A DNA stretch of 52,047 nucleotides. It comes from Fusibacter sp. 3D3 (GTDB taxonomy: Bacteria > Bacillota > Clostridia > Peptostreptococcales > Acidaminobacteraceae). Below, piece by piece: positions 42,729-50,344 of the stretch; the stretch's first letter is position 1, and each line of letters begins with the position of its first letter. The position numbers and the translations under genes were made by a program. The stretch covers positions 1 to 52,047 of the forward strand of contig NZ_BDHH01000027.1 in NCBI RefSeq assembly GCF_001748365.1, given 5' to 3'. Below the pieces are notes generated by a model that searched no databases, was not told where the DNA came from, and worked only from the letters and a program-made list of their open reading frames with translations.

Positions 42729-43286
42729 CTATTTATTAACTTCAGCTGATTCTGTACCTTTTCCTCTTTTCTTAAGCTCATTATCATATTGTGATTGTGT
42801 TATATCTCCATTTGCTAGCTTTTGCTTTAAATCATACTCTGAATCATTTGACAAAGATGCTGTCGAAGATGTCGTTGAAGACTCTGTATCCTCTGTCTCG
42901 GATGATTTTAATACTGCTGCTGCTTGTGCAGATTTTGTTGATGTAGCGGACACAGTTGCTGTAGCTGACACAGTTGATGCCGTTTGAGTTGACGCTGACT
43001 GTTCTGCCAATACAGAATTTGATGCAGCAGACATTTCTTGTGCTTTGCTCATACCCTGTTTACTTATTTCAACGGTGTCACCATGTATTGATGTTCCAAC
43101 CGTCGAACGGTCTTCAGATGATACTTCTAATTTGGATTCGATTCTTTTTGAATCCACTACTTCATTTTCTTTTACATGCTCAGTTTTTTGACTTAACGCC
43201 TCATTGCCTGATTTCAGCTTTAACTTCTGAACTTCCGTGCTGTCGTAACCTGAACTTATTGAGGAAGAAACAGGTGATATACTCAT
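42729..43286 (-). CDS. Ser/Thr-rich protein with SHOCT-like C-terminus (185 aa)
   Basis: MSISPVSSSISSGYDSTEVQ opens a hydrophilic low-complexity protein (Ser, Thr, Ala, Glu). HGDTVEISKQGMSKAQEM resembles the D-T-V-x-I-S motif seen in FlgM-like or flagella-associated small proteins. The final part YDLKQKLANGDITQSQYDNE is a SHOCT-like oligomerisation motif. No signal peptide or membrane span. AAGGAG precedes the ATG by 9 nt. It sits alone between two decayed repeats. Function not known. Confidence 0.65.
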   Translation of the reverse strand: MSISPVSSSISSGYDSTEVQKLKLKSGNEALSQKTEHVKENEVVDSKRIESKLEVSSEDRSTVGTSIHGDTVEISKQGMSKAQEMSAASNSVLAEQSASTQTASTVSATATVSATSTKSAQAAAVLKSSETEDTESSTTSSTASLSNDSEYDLKQKLANGDITQSQYDNELKKRGKGTESAEVNK

Positions 43287-43586
43287 TTAAAATCACTCCT
43301 TTTGGGTTTATTAGATTTATTGACTCTAAATAGTCTATCGGAAGAAACCCAATTTTTAAGCGTGGCAGTTTTGTGGCAGTATTGAGGCAGTTTTGAGATA
43401 CTAAAAGTCAAGGCTTTGCAGTATAATGCCTTTCATTTCTTATCATAGTGGGCTTCTTTATATCTATCAAATCAGAGTAGGTTCATACAAGAGGCGACTA
43501 TTCTGTAAACTAAGAATTGGAGTATTCCATCAGAGGCACATTATAGCAGAAGCATAAGGATATTCGTGGTTTGAAATCAAATTTAG
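43287..43586. other. Non-coding stretch upstream of the SHOCT-like gene
   Basis: About 300 nt of AT-rich sequence that must carry the SHOCT-like gene's promoter. Nothing else recognised. Confidence 0.4.
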
Positions 43587-43643
43587 AAAAGTTCTGAGCA
43601 AAATAATTCAGTTACACAAGCAAACCTTCTCCGCATGCCTAGA
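43587..43643 (-). repeat. Second copy of the rlmD-like tail and half terminator
   Basis: AAAAGTTCTGAGC (43587-43599) repeats the first arm at 42568-42580, and 20-30 nt beyond it the minus strand reads CATGCGGAGAAGGTTTGCTT against CATGTGGAGGTAGTTCGTCT at the first copy. The frame gives HAEKVCLCN and a stop. Two decayed copies of one gene tail are the simplest reading. Confidence 0.4.
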
Positions 43644-43649
43644 GCAGAC

Positions 43650-43883
43650 AAAGATAATACGTTTGCCCTTCAGCATTAATAGCGATAAAATCAACCTCAG
43701 CGTCACCTACTTTGCCTACATGGACTTTATATCCTCTTCTTAAAAGTTCAAGATAAACGCTGTTCTCAAGGATGTGCCCCATATCTGTATGTTTCGTTCC
43801 CAAAAGGAAATAGCGAAGTCCAATATCAGCGACGTCATATTTTGATCCCGTAGCGAGATACTGTTTCCCTTTTATTAGCTGGT
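43650..43883 (-). pseudogene. DUF4143 ATPase remnant 2
   Basis: The sequence matches 31136-31365 at roughly nine in ten bases, encoding (minus strand) AINAEGQ, AEVDFIAI, RRGYKVHVGKVGD, GHILENSVYLELL and SDVADIG-type segments of DUF4143. It is shorter at the 3' end, where it meets the rlmD-like tail, and has no N-terminal ATPase region. Non-functional. Confidence 0.8.
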
Positions 43884-43932
43884 CTTATTGTTTTCGCAAA
43901 CTCATATCAACATAATTCGCACAGAACATCAA

Positions 43933-43956
43933 GTTTGTAAAATTCATTTTACAAAC
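43933..43956. promoter_or_regulatory. Perfect palindrome upstream of DUF4143 remnant 2
   Basis: GTTTGTAAAAT, TC, ATTTTACAAAC: two exact 11-bp arms. It equals the palindrome within the repeats at 31443 and 39878, so this is the ancestral form of a site tied to this DUF4143 gene type. Probably an operator. Confidence 0.65.
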
Positions 43957-43998
43957 TATAGATATGTGTAAATTACAAAACCGTCGCTTGACTACCGA

Positions 43999-44748
43999 CT
44001 ATTTACTTATATTGTTGTCACAATAAATCGTGATTACTTGATTTACAAATTCCGATAAGCGTTCATCTCCATAGCTGTTAATGGTACTTGAAAAACGTTT
44101 ATCCGAAACATATAGAAAGCCCAAATACCGCAACATTTCAATAGAGCAATCATAATAATTTGCTGAAATAAAATTTCTCCACTCATGGATAATAGCCTGA
44201 ACGTTCTTACTGTCTGGAGTCTCATCAATATGATGAAAAATTTTCCCAAAAATTTCCTGTGCAGTACTCTCTAATCGTAGCCACTCGTTTTTCCTTTCCA
44301 TGCCAGCATATTTATTTTTGTACTGCTGATAAGCCGTTGTATTTTCCCATCGTTCCAAAACCTCTTGATGATAACGCTCCTGTAATTCAATAATATTATC
44401 TTCATTGAATACCGAAAAGTTTGTTTTGCTTTCTCCCTTCAAAACTTTATCAATAAGCTCAATTAATTCGTCGATACGATCCCTTTTTAATACAAGAATC
44501 TCAACATGCCTTTTTAGAGTTTCCTCTTTGCTATATAAAGGAGCAGACATGATTATTTTTATTTCTTTAAGATTAAAACCTACTTCCTTGAAAAACAAAA
44601 TTTGCTGTAACCTATCTATATCCTCATGGGAGTAAAATCGGTAATTTGCACTTGAAACACAGGTGGGAGATAATAATTCTATCTGATCGTAATAATGCAG
44701 AGTACGAATGGTTATGCCCGTCATTTTGGCAACGACATTTACTGTCAT
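43999..44748 (-). CDS. MerR-family regulator (TipAS-type effector domain)
   Basis: About 249 residues. The MerR HTH reads MTVNVVAKMTGITIRTLHYY then DQIELLSPTCVSSANYRFYS, followed by the long coiled helix. Residues ~115-245 (YQQYKNKYAGMERKNEWLRL; EWRNFISANYYDCSIEMLRY) match the TipAS antibiotic-recognition domain. The start is ATG 44748, where AAGGA lies 7 nt upstream; the longer frame overlaps the DUF2268 gene. It follows that gene in one operon under a MerR-type promoter (45708-45738), so it probably activates its own operon on binding a peptide-like drug. Confidence 0.88.
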   Translation of the reverse strand: MTVNVVAKMTGITIRTLHYYDQIELLSPTCVSSANYRFYSHEDIDRLQQILFFKEVGFNLKEIKIIMSAPLYSKEETLKRHVEILVLKRDRIDELIELIDKVLKGESKTNFSVFNEDNIIELQERYHQEVLERWENTTAYQQYKNKYAGMERKNEWLRLESTAQEIFGKIFHHIDETPDSKNVQAIIHEWRNFISANYYDCSIEMLRYLGFLYVSDKRFSSTINSYGDERLSEFVNQVITIYCDNNISK

Positions 44749-44758
44749 TAATTCGTCC

Positions 44759-45670
44759 TTATTCATCCCAAAAGTCCTCAATCTCTCTAAGAATTTCTTC
44801 TGTAGGTGTAAGCGTTGCTTCAATGATGGTTTTACCTGTCTTTTTTAAATAATGTTTTATCATATAATATCCACATGCATATCCAGCACAAAACGGTAGA
44901 CCTACAGGAAAATAACCTCGCATTTTCGCAATTTCATCTCCATAAAGATAAGAGGTCAAATTGTCCATACCCGTTACATCCAATGCATCTTTGACTAAAG
45001 GTTTTACATAATTATCCAAAGTATCCGTATCAATCTTACTAACCCAAGGACCAAGTTTTTCCTCTCCATAAATGAAAGTTGCATAGTTTTCTGCCAAACC
45101 CTCTGTGACCATCATACCCGCTAAGGAAATATCATCACGCCATTTTTCAAATTGAAATCGAACATTATGATTACACTCATGAGCGAGGGCTGCTGGTATC
45201 CGACCAATTGTATAAGCGTTAGGTGTAATTGCGCCAAAGATATAACCAGGTATACCGCCGTCACCCGAGTAGCCATCACTAAGTATGGTATATGGACTCC
45301 GAGGATCAGCAAGGAGAATCGTATATAAATAGTTTTGTACTGGTAGCTCAATACCTACATTCACAAAACGCCCAAGAGCATCCTCTATTGAGGCTTGACA
45401 GCTTTTCCAAAATGCGTTCTCTGAAAGCAAATCAACGCCTTCTTTTTGACTTTCGTCAACTTCGTTAGGAGCCAAATAACCTAACATATTGCTTGCCATT
45501 ATAACATCATAACCGTTTTCTTGCTTCGCTTTGAGCGGTACATTATAACAAGCCCACTTTTTTTCAAAGGGTTTCATCATTTCATAACGATAAATGTCGT
45601 TCTTTTTTTCTAAAGGGGCAGCTATAATTTTTTTGTAGATTTCATCTGAACGAATATTTCTGATTTCCAT
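44759..45670 (-). CDS. DUF2268 putative Zn-dependent protease
   Basis: A 303-residue protein with zinc-site AALAHECNHNVRFQ (H164-E-C-N-H168), GGIPGYIFGAITPNAYTIGR before it and a MMVTEGLAENYATFIYG Glu-bearing stretch after it. This is the DUF2268 family, related to gluzincin peptidases. No signal peptide is visible, so it is probably cytosolic. It has a weak ATGGAGTT ribosome site, lies just behind a 19-bp-spacer promoter, and overlaps the merR frame. A role in degrading or modifying a compound sensed by the MerR/TipAS protein fits the context (inference). Confidence 0.82.
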   Translation of the reverse strand: MEIRNIRSDEIYKKIIAAPLEKKNDIYRYEMMKPFEKKWACYNVPLKAKQENGYDVIMASNMLGYLAPNEVDESQKEGVDLLSENAFWKSCQASIEDALGRFVNVGIELPVQNYLYTILLADPRSPYTILSDGYSGDGGIPGYIFGAITPNAYTIGRIPAALAHECNHNVRFQFEKWRDDISLAGMMVTEGLAENYATFIYGEEKLGPWVSKIDTDTLDNYVKPLVKDALDVTGMDNLTSYLYGDEIAKMRGYFPVGLPFCAGYACGYYMIKHYLKKTGKTIIEATLTPTEEILREIEDFWDE

Positions 45671-45707
45671 ATTATTAACTCCATTTCTTTTATTTCTATA
45701 TGTTATT

Positions 45708-45738
45708 ACTATACACTATGACGTAACGAGAGGGTCAA
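45708..45738 (-). promoter_or_regulatory. MerR-type promoter with 19-bp spacer
   Basis: On the minus strand TTGACC (45738-45733) and TATAGT (45713-45708) are separated by exactly 19 bp, CTCTCGTTACGTCATAGTG, containing a partial dyad around GTTACGT like that of MTA/TipA/BltR operators. Over-long spacing is the hallmark of MerR-activated promoters. It drives DUF2268-merR. Confidence 0.8.
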
Positions 45739-45866
45739 TCGCTTTTTTAAATTTAAATCTTAATTTAAAATATGCAAGAATTACTTGAGTGCACCGATCA
45801 TTCGAGAGCAACTTGACCGTTGAATACAACAGCATATCTACTCAGTAAAACTTTTTTATATAAATA

Positions 45867-45896
45867 TGTAACCTTTTGTCCTTTATAATTGTATTA
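45867..45896 (+). promoter_or_regulatory. Putative ECF-sigma promoter
   Basis: TGTAACC (45867-45873) and GTATTA (45891-45896) separated by 17 bp fit the AAC-type -35 and GTnnTA-like -10 used by ECF sigma factors. It is 40 nt before the ECF gene, suggesting autoregulation. Confidence 0.5.
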
Positions 45897-45935
45897 TTAG
45901 TGAAAAGCTTTTCAAATAGATCAAGGAGCATGCTT

Positions 45936-46418
45936 ATGAGACAACCTGTAGAGATACTGATTGAACAGTACAAAAGCAACATTTATGCAATCGCTTTTAA
46001 TGTATGTAAAAACGTGCAAGATGCAGAAGATGTTGTTCAGGATACATTCATTCAGTATATATCACTCAAAAAAGATTTTGAAACAGAGCAACACATGCGC
46101 GCATGGCTTATAAGAGTAGCAATTAATAAGGCCAAGAATAAGAACACTACCTTTTTTAGACGACATGCACTGCCTCTGGAAGATTACATGGAAACTTTAA
46201 CTTTCGAATCCTCGGAATCCTCCGAATTATTTGAGACCGTGATGAAACTTGCGGAAAAGTATCGTATCGCCATTCATCTGTTTTATTATGAAGACTATTC
46301 TATAAATGAAATAGCCGATATTCTAAAAATATCTGTAAGTAATGTAAAAGTTAGATTATCACGTGGCAGAATGTTGCTTAGGGAAACATTGAAGGAGGGA
46401 TGGGAAGATGACGAATAG
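45936..46418 (+). CDS. ECF-type RNA polymerase sigma factor
   Basis: A 160-residue sigma-70 family factor of group 4. Region 2 reads IAFNVCKNVQDAEDVVQDTF then IQYISLKKDFE; region 4 has FYYEDYSINEIADILKISVS and NVKVRLSRGRMLL. The start is ATG 45936, 8 nt after AAGGAG; ATG 45930 is too close to that site. It overlaps the next gene, whose product has the layout of an anti-sigma factor, so the pair forms one regulatory unit responding to an envelope signal. Confidence 0.93.
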   Translation: MRQPVEILIEQYKSNIYAIAFNVCKNVQDAEDVVQDTFIQYISLKKDFETEQHMRAWLIRVAINKAKNKNTTFFRRHALPLEDYMETLTFESSESSELFETVMKLAEKYRIAIHLFYYEDYSINEIADILKISVSNVKVRLSRGRMLLRETLKEGWEDDE

Positions 46419-46998
46419 AGAAAAATACAAGCAAGCATTTTCTGCAGTTCATATCTCTGACTCATTTTATTTGGAGGTAAAAAAAATGACAAATACAAGT
46501 AGAAAACAAAAAATCAATCCACTGGTTGCGTGTATTGCTGCCTGTGTACTTTTAGTGGGCGGCTCAACTGTTGCATATGCTGCTGATTTGGGCGGAATTC
46601 AACGCACAATTCAACTTTGGATACAGGGAGACCAAACTGAAGTGATTATTGATTTTAATGCAGATGGAAGCTATGGCATGGCCTATTCAGACAGTGAAGG
46701 CAATGAGATTCAACAAGGTGGTGGCGGCGTTGCTTTTAATTCCGATGGAAGCGAAAGACCTCTAACAGAAGATGAAATACTGGATCACCTTGACGACCCA
46801 GATGTGAGATATGAAGATGATGGCTCTGTTTGGATTTACTATTTCGATCAGAAAATCAATATCACAGACAAGTTTAATGATCAGGTTTGTTATGTTCAAG
46901 TTTCAAACGGAAGCGAAACCTTATATATGACCATCAAATATCAAAATGGCTGGTCTAGCAGTCCTAATAAATATCCAAGTGTTTCTTCATTTAACTAA
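46408..46998 (+). CDS. Putative membrane-bound anti-sigma factor
   Basis: A 196-residue protein. The N-terminal cytoplasmic part KYKQAFSAVHISDSFYLEVK resembles short clostridial anti-sigma regions; one membrane span INPLVACIAACVLLVGGSTV follows, and an extracellular acidic domain has FNADGSYGMAYSDSEGNEIQ. It starts inside the sigma gene (11-bp overlap), with GGAGGGATGGGAAG as the ribosome site. It probably holds the ECF factor inactive until the outer domain senses a cue. No named family beyond DUF4179-like architecture. Confidence 0.75.
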   Translation: MTNREKYKQAFSAVHISDSFYLEVKKMTNTSRKQKINPLVACIAACVLLVGGSTVAYAADLGGIQRTIQLWIQGDQTEVIIDFNADGSYGMAYSDSEGNEIQQGGGGVAFNSDGSERPLTEDEILDHLDDPDVRYEDDGSVWIYYFDQKINITDKFNDQVCYVQVSNGSETLYMTIKYQNGWSSSPNKYPSVSSFN

Positions 46999-47017
46999 TC
47001 GTTTCGGGTACACCTTA

Positions 47018-47052
47018 AAGCCACTGAATGTCATCTACGCATTCAGTGGCTT
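47018..47052. terminator. Bidirectional terminator hairpin, copy B of a shared palindrome
   Basis: AAGCCACTGAATG (47018-47030) and CATTCAGTGGCTT (47040-47052) form a perfect 13-bp stem around TCATCTACG. It lies between convergent genes and matches the hairpin at 6035-6073 in stem and loop. Confidence 0.85.
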
Positions 47053-47067
47053 CATTAAATTGTCACT

Positions 47068-47811
47068 CTAAACAATTAGTAAATAACTCATCATGATCAA
47101 AGTCTGAGCTATGATATAGCTTCCCATAATGTAACGTTCGGACATTTTTTCATTTTGACCCAACGTACTGATTGAAAGCACTGAATCAGATGTAATAAAG
47201 ATCAGTGAACCGATAAAACAAAGCAACTTTGCCAAGAGCCTATCATTCATATATCTTAAAAACGACATGAAGCTCATAAGCGTAATCGCCAGCATGTACA
47301 TGGATATCGCCACTTTTAAAATCAGCCTAACTTTAGGGCTTATCTGATCTTGCTTCAATATGCCATGTGAACTTAAATATTTAAACATCATAAAGGCATA
47401 CAAAATATAGATCAAATAAATTGCCGTGTAAATTATGATGTGACTTGTAAAATGGGCAGCCTCCTTTGCAAATAGAAAAATATAAGTGATATGACCACCA
47501 AGAAAAAATAGCATGCCGAGCATCAAAGGTATGATATCTGTTTTTTCGGTTGACTGAATTGCCGTCCCTTTGTGAACATTTATATGAAGCATTAAAGCAA
47601 TATCTCCAAACCATCCAAAGGCAAATGCTAAAATCAATAGGGGCTCAATCACATTTGAAAAGCTTAAATAAATTGCGATAATCAGTGGCATAATCAGAGG
47701 CTTCGTGATCGTTTTGATCCAATAATAGATCGAACCTTTATCCGATGGTTTTTGACTGTATACGTTTAGCACGGAGACAATAATGAGCAATGGTATGAGC
47801 ATGTATTTCAT
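47068..47811 (-). CDS. Lysoplasmalogenase (YhhN family) membrane protein
   Basis: A 247-residue protein with about eight hydrophobic helices. LAFAFGWFGDIALMLHIN, FFLGGHITYIFLFAKEAA and GSLIFITSDSVLSISTLGQN are family motifs, with conserved Asp residues in the helices. YhhN-family enzymes hydrolyse lysoplasmalogen vinyl-ether bonds; plasmalogens occur in anaerobes, which fits. The ATG is directly after the stop codon of the aldehyde ferredoxin oxidoreductase gene, with GGGAGTGA as the ribosome site, so the two are co-transcribed. Releasing fatty aldehydes that AOR could oxidise makes a sensible pair (inference). Confidence 0.88.
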   Translation of the reverse strand: MKYMLIPLLIIVSVLNVYSQKPSDKGSIYYWIKTITKPLIMPLIIAIYLSFSNVIEPLLILAFAFGWFGDIALMLHINVHKGTAIQSTEKTDIIPLMLGMLFFLGGHITYIFLFAKEAAHFTSHIIIYTAIYLIYILYAFMMFKYLSSHGILKQDQISPKVRLILKVAISMYMLAITLMSFMSFLRYMNDRLLAKLLCFIGSLIFITSDSVLSISTLGQNEKMSERYIMGSYIIAQTLIMMSYLLIV

Positions 47812-49851
47812 CTAGTCATCACTCCCATATAAATCTTTTATCACATAACCTAAATTAAGCTCTTTGAGAATGGCTTGCGTAGGTCTTAATGTATCTGGAT
47901 CGTATGCCATGGCGTCAAAGTAGCTGTTTTTAACTTCTTGAAAAGACAGCCCCTCATAATCCTCTATGCCAGCGCGGATTCTTTCAGGCATTCTAATATT
48001 TTTCACATCAATACCTTCTCGAATGTTAAAGGCATGCCTCAAGGTTTTGATTCTTTGTGCACAGGTCATATAGTAATCAAAATCATAATGCCAACCTGTA
48101 GCGGCATTAATGTAATCGATCAAAGGTAGATTGACGTCACTGCCAAAGCCAAAGGCACACATCCCTAAACCATTAATCAAGTCCATAAAACAGCTATCTG
48201 TTTTTAAACTTTCCCCTATCATTTCACGCTCTGGTAAGCTATTTTGATTTAATAACGGATGCAAATGAGTCGTCTTCTTATTCATTTGTTCTTTATAATA
48301 ATCTGCACCACTGAGGGTAGATGTGTGTCTTCCTGGAGTTGGTTCAGCTTCATAACCTACGCCTAATCCAACACCTACCGTGTTTACTTTTCTTGGATCA
48401 TGCATTGGCAATTCCTGACCTTGGATAACCATGCCACATTCAAGTGCTCTTTCACGATTGATTTCATGAATGTAACCCTTTTCAACTAATGCTTTTGCAG
48501 CAGAGGTGATGCCATTCCGAAGGTATTTACCAATACCTTCTCCCGAAATCATAAGTTTGGCCAATGCCAAGGCGCCATCATTACTAGACCATTTTATATT
48601 TTCATCACAGAACTTTTCTTTGTCAATTAAGGCTTCATGTACCAATTCATAAACCCATGAAACGGTTGTAGCTGCACTAATCGTATCCATTCCAGAACAG
48701 TTGAACAGATGGTTAATTTCGATAATATTCTCTAAATCGTCTGCCTCTAGTAAGGTACCAAATCCGCATAAAGTTTCATATTCGGGTTTATGTATTTTAC
48801 TGTCATCCTTATTTTTCATGTAGCCACCACATCGCATTGGACAACAATAACAACCGAATTTTTCATCTTGCAAATTTGTAACCGCATTATTAGAAATTTT
48901 ACCCGATTTTGAGGCAGGGAAATCTTTAGCACCATCACCCAACCAATTCTTTATAGGGGAATCATTATTGGCAGCACTGTAAGAAACAACGCCAGCAGTG
49001 CCCCAATGTGTCATGACATATCTTTCAGCCTCTGCAGTGGGTTTCATTTTCAATTTTGTTAAAAAATCAAGCACCTCAGACCCTATTTTTGTCGTTGGGG
49101 CTACCGATTCAGCATAATCTAATATAGGCGTTTTATAGTGCTTAAATGCTTTGGCAAATTTTTTATTGCCTTTTATGATCGTTTCCTGATCAAACACTTC
49201 TATATCCGTTGTGCCACTGATACAAAGTGCCTTTAGATTTTTAGAACCCATAAGAGCACCCAATCCACTTCTTGCAGCTAAACGCCCCCCTTCAGTAACG
49301 ATCCCAGAAATTAGCGCCTGTTGTTCTCCAGATGGACCAATACAAGATACTTTGAATTTGTCACCATGTTTATTTAATAAATACTGTTCTGTGTCTAGGG
49401 TTGTTTGTCCCCATAGATTATATCCATCCTGTTGCACCGTCGATTCAAGTGTAATTTGGCCCCCATTGATGAGTAAGTAAACTGGCGTTTCGCTTTTTCC
49501 AACAAAAAAGATACCATCAAAACCAGCTTCTTTAATCGCTGGCGCAAAATGCCCACCACTATTAGCGTCGCCCCAAGTGCCTGTAAGAGGACTTTTGCCT
49601 ACAACACAATAACGACCTGTAAAAAATGCTTTTGTACCGGTTAACAAGCCACTCATAAAGCCAAGAATGTTTCTTGAATCAAGAGGTGGCAGTTTTGGGG
49701 GCTGGTTCTCATAGATTATTTTGACACCCAGTCCATATCCAGTCAGGTATTCACGATATACGGCTTCGTCAATTTCTTTGCTGGTAATTTTATGGGTATC
49801 CAAATCAATCCATAAAATTTTACCCATGTACCCATAATTATGTTTAATCAT
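47812..49851 (-). CDS. Tungsten/molybdenum aldehyde:ferredoxin oxidoreductase (AOR family)
   Basis: A 679-residue enzyme. The N-terminal domain begins YGYMGKILWIDLDTHKITSK and binds bis-pterin metal cofactor; TGTKAFFTGRYCVVGKSPLT and GRLAARSGLGALMGSKNLKA are AOR hallmarks. The [4Fe-4S] site is seen as GCYCCPMRCGG (C-x2-C-x3-C) and a later Cys. AOR oxidises aldehydes to acids with ferredoxin. Length (600-700) is normal. It sits in one operon with lysoplasmalogenase, whose product is a long-chain aldehyde. Upstream is a degraded ORF and an NCS2-type permease gene. No MoaD-like or ferredoxin gene is near. Confidence 0.93.
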   Translation of the reverse strand: MIKHNYGYMGKILWIDLDTHKITSKEIDEAVYREYLTGYGLGVKIIYENQPPKLPPLDSRNILGFMSGLLTGTKAFFTGRYCVVGKSPLTGTWGDANSGGHFAPAIKEAGFDGIFFVGKSETPVYLLINGGQITLESTVQQDGYNLWGQTTLDTEQYLLNKHGDKFKVSCIGPSGEQQALISGIVTEGGRLAARSGLGALMGSKNLKALCISGTTDIEVFDQETIIKGNKKFAKAFKHYKTPILDYAESVAPTTKIGSEVLDFLTKLKMKPTAEAERYVMTHWGTAGVVSYSAANNDSPIKNWLGDGAKDFPASKSGKISNNAVTNLQDEKFGCYCCPMRCGGYMKNKDDSKIHKPEYETLCGFGTLLEADDLENIIEINHLFNCSGMDTISAATTVSWVYELVHEALIDKEKFCDENIKWSSNDGALALAKLMISGEGIGKYLRNGITSAAKALVEKGYIHEINRERALECGMVIQGQELPMHDPRKVNTVGVGLGVGYEAEPTPGRHTSTLSGADYYKEQMNKKTTHLHPLLNQNSLPEREMIGESLKTDSCFMDLINGLGMCAFGFGSDVNLPLIDYINAATGWHYDFDYYMTCAQRIKTLRHAFNIREGIDVKNIRMPERIRAGIEDYEGLSFQEVKNSYFDAMAYDPDTLRPTQAILKELNLGYVIKDLYGSDD

Positions 49852-49869
49852 CTTTTAACGCTCCTTTTT

Positions 49870-50277
49870 TCAAATTATGACATCTGCACTTTTCCTAATT
49901 TTTATTATACCCTCTATTTTGTACTTTATTAATTGTTTATTTAAAATTTCGGCTTTTAGGTTATACCCTAAATGCGTCAGTGGAACAAGTGTTCTGTTTT
50001 TTTCTACAGCCACACCCACTTTGCTCATTCCAGAAGAACTATGACCTAAGTCCTTATCGTAAACGCTTCGATAGACATATCCTAAAAAACCAAAGTAATC
50101 AAATGAATCTGGACCCGTTTTTTCATCACATACAGCCTTGTACCACCAGTCAGCTTCACCAACTGTTCCATCCACTTCTAATAAATCTAATGACAGTACT
50201 TGATCAAACTGCTTTACTAAGTCGTACTTTTCATCATTATTAAAAGTCAGTTTATTAATACAAAAATAGCCCCACCT
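49870..50277 (-). pseudogene. Degraded open frame without a start codon
   Basis: The minus frame is open from after a TGA at 50278-50280 to the stop at 49870. It begins RWGYFCINKLTFNNDEKYDL, then VKQFDQVLSLDLLEVDGTV, and continues EADWWYKAVCDEKTGPDSFD then YFGFLGYVYRSVYDKDLGHS. No ATG lies near the beginning; the first GTG (50175) is internal. It lies right after the terminator of the permease gene and starts with no ribosome site, so I regard it as a remnant. Family unknown. Confidence 0.5.
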
Positions 50278-50296
50278 TCATTACAAAGGCAGGGCT
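50268..50296 (-). terminator. Terminator of the NCS2-type permease gene
   Basis: On the minus strand AGCCCTGCCTT pairs with AAGGTGGGGCT (plus 50286-50296 / 50268-50278, two central mismatches), followed by ATTTTT. A second small stem CACTGG (50301-50306) / CCAGTG (50312-50317) with a T-run on the plus strand sits beside it. Confidence 0.75.
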
Positions 50297-50344
50297 CGAT
50301 CACTGGACAAGCCAGTGTTTTTTATATCTCAAATAATCCCCCAT

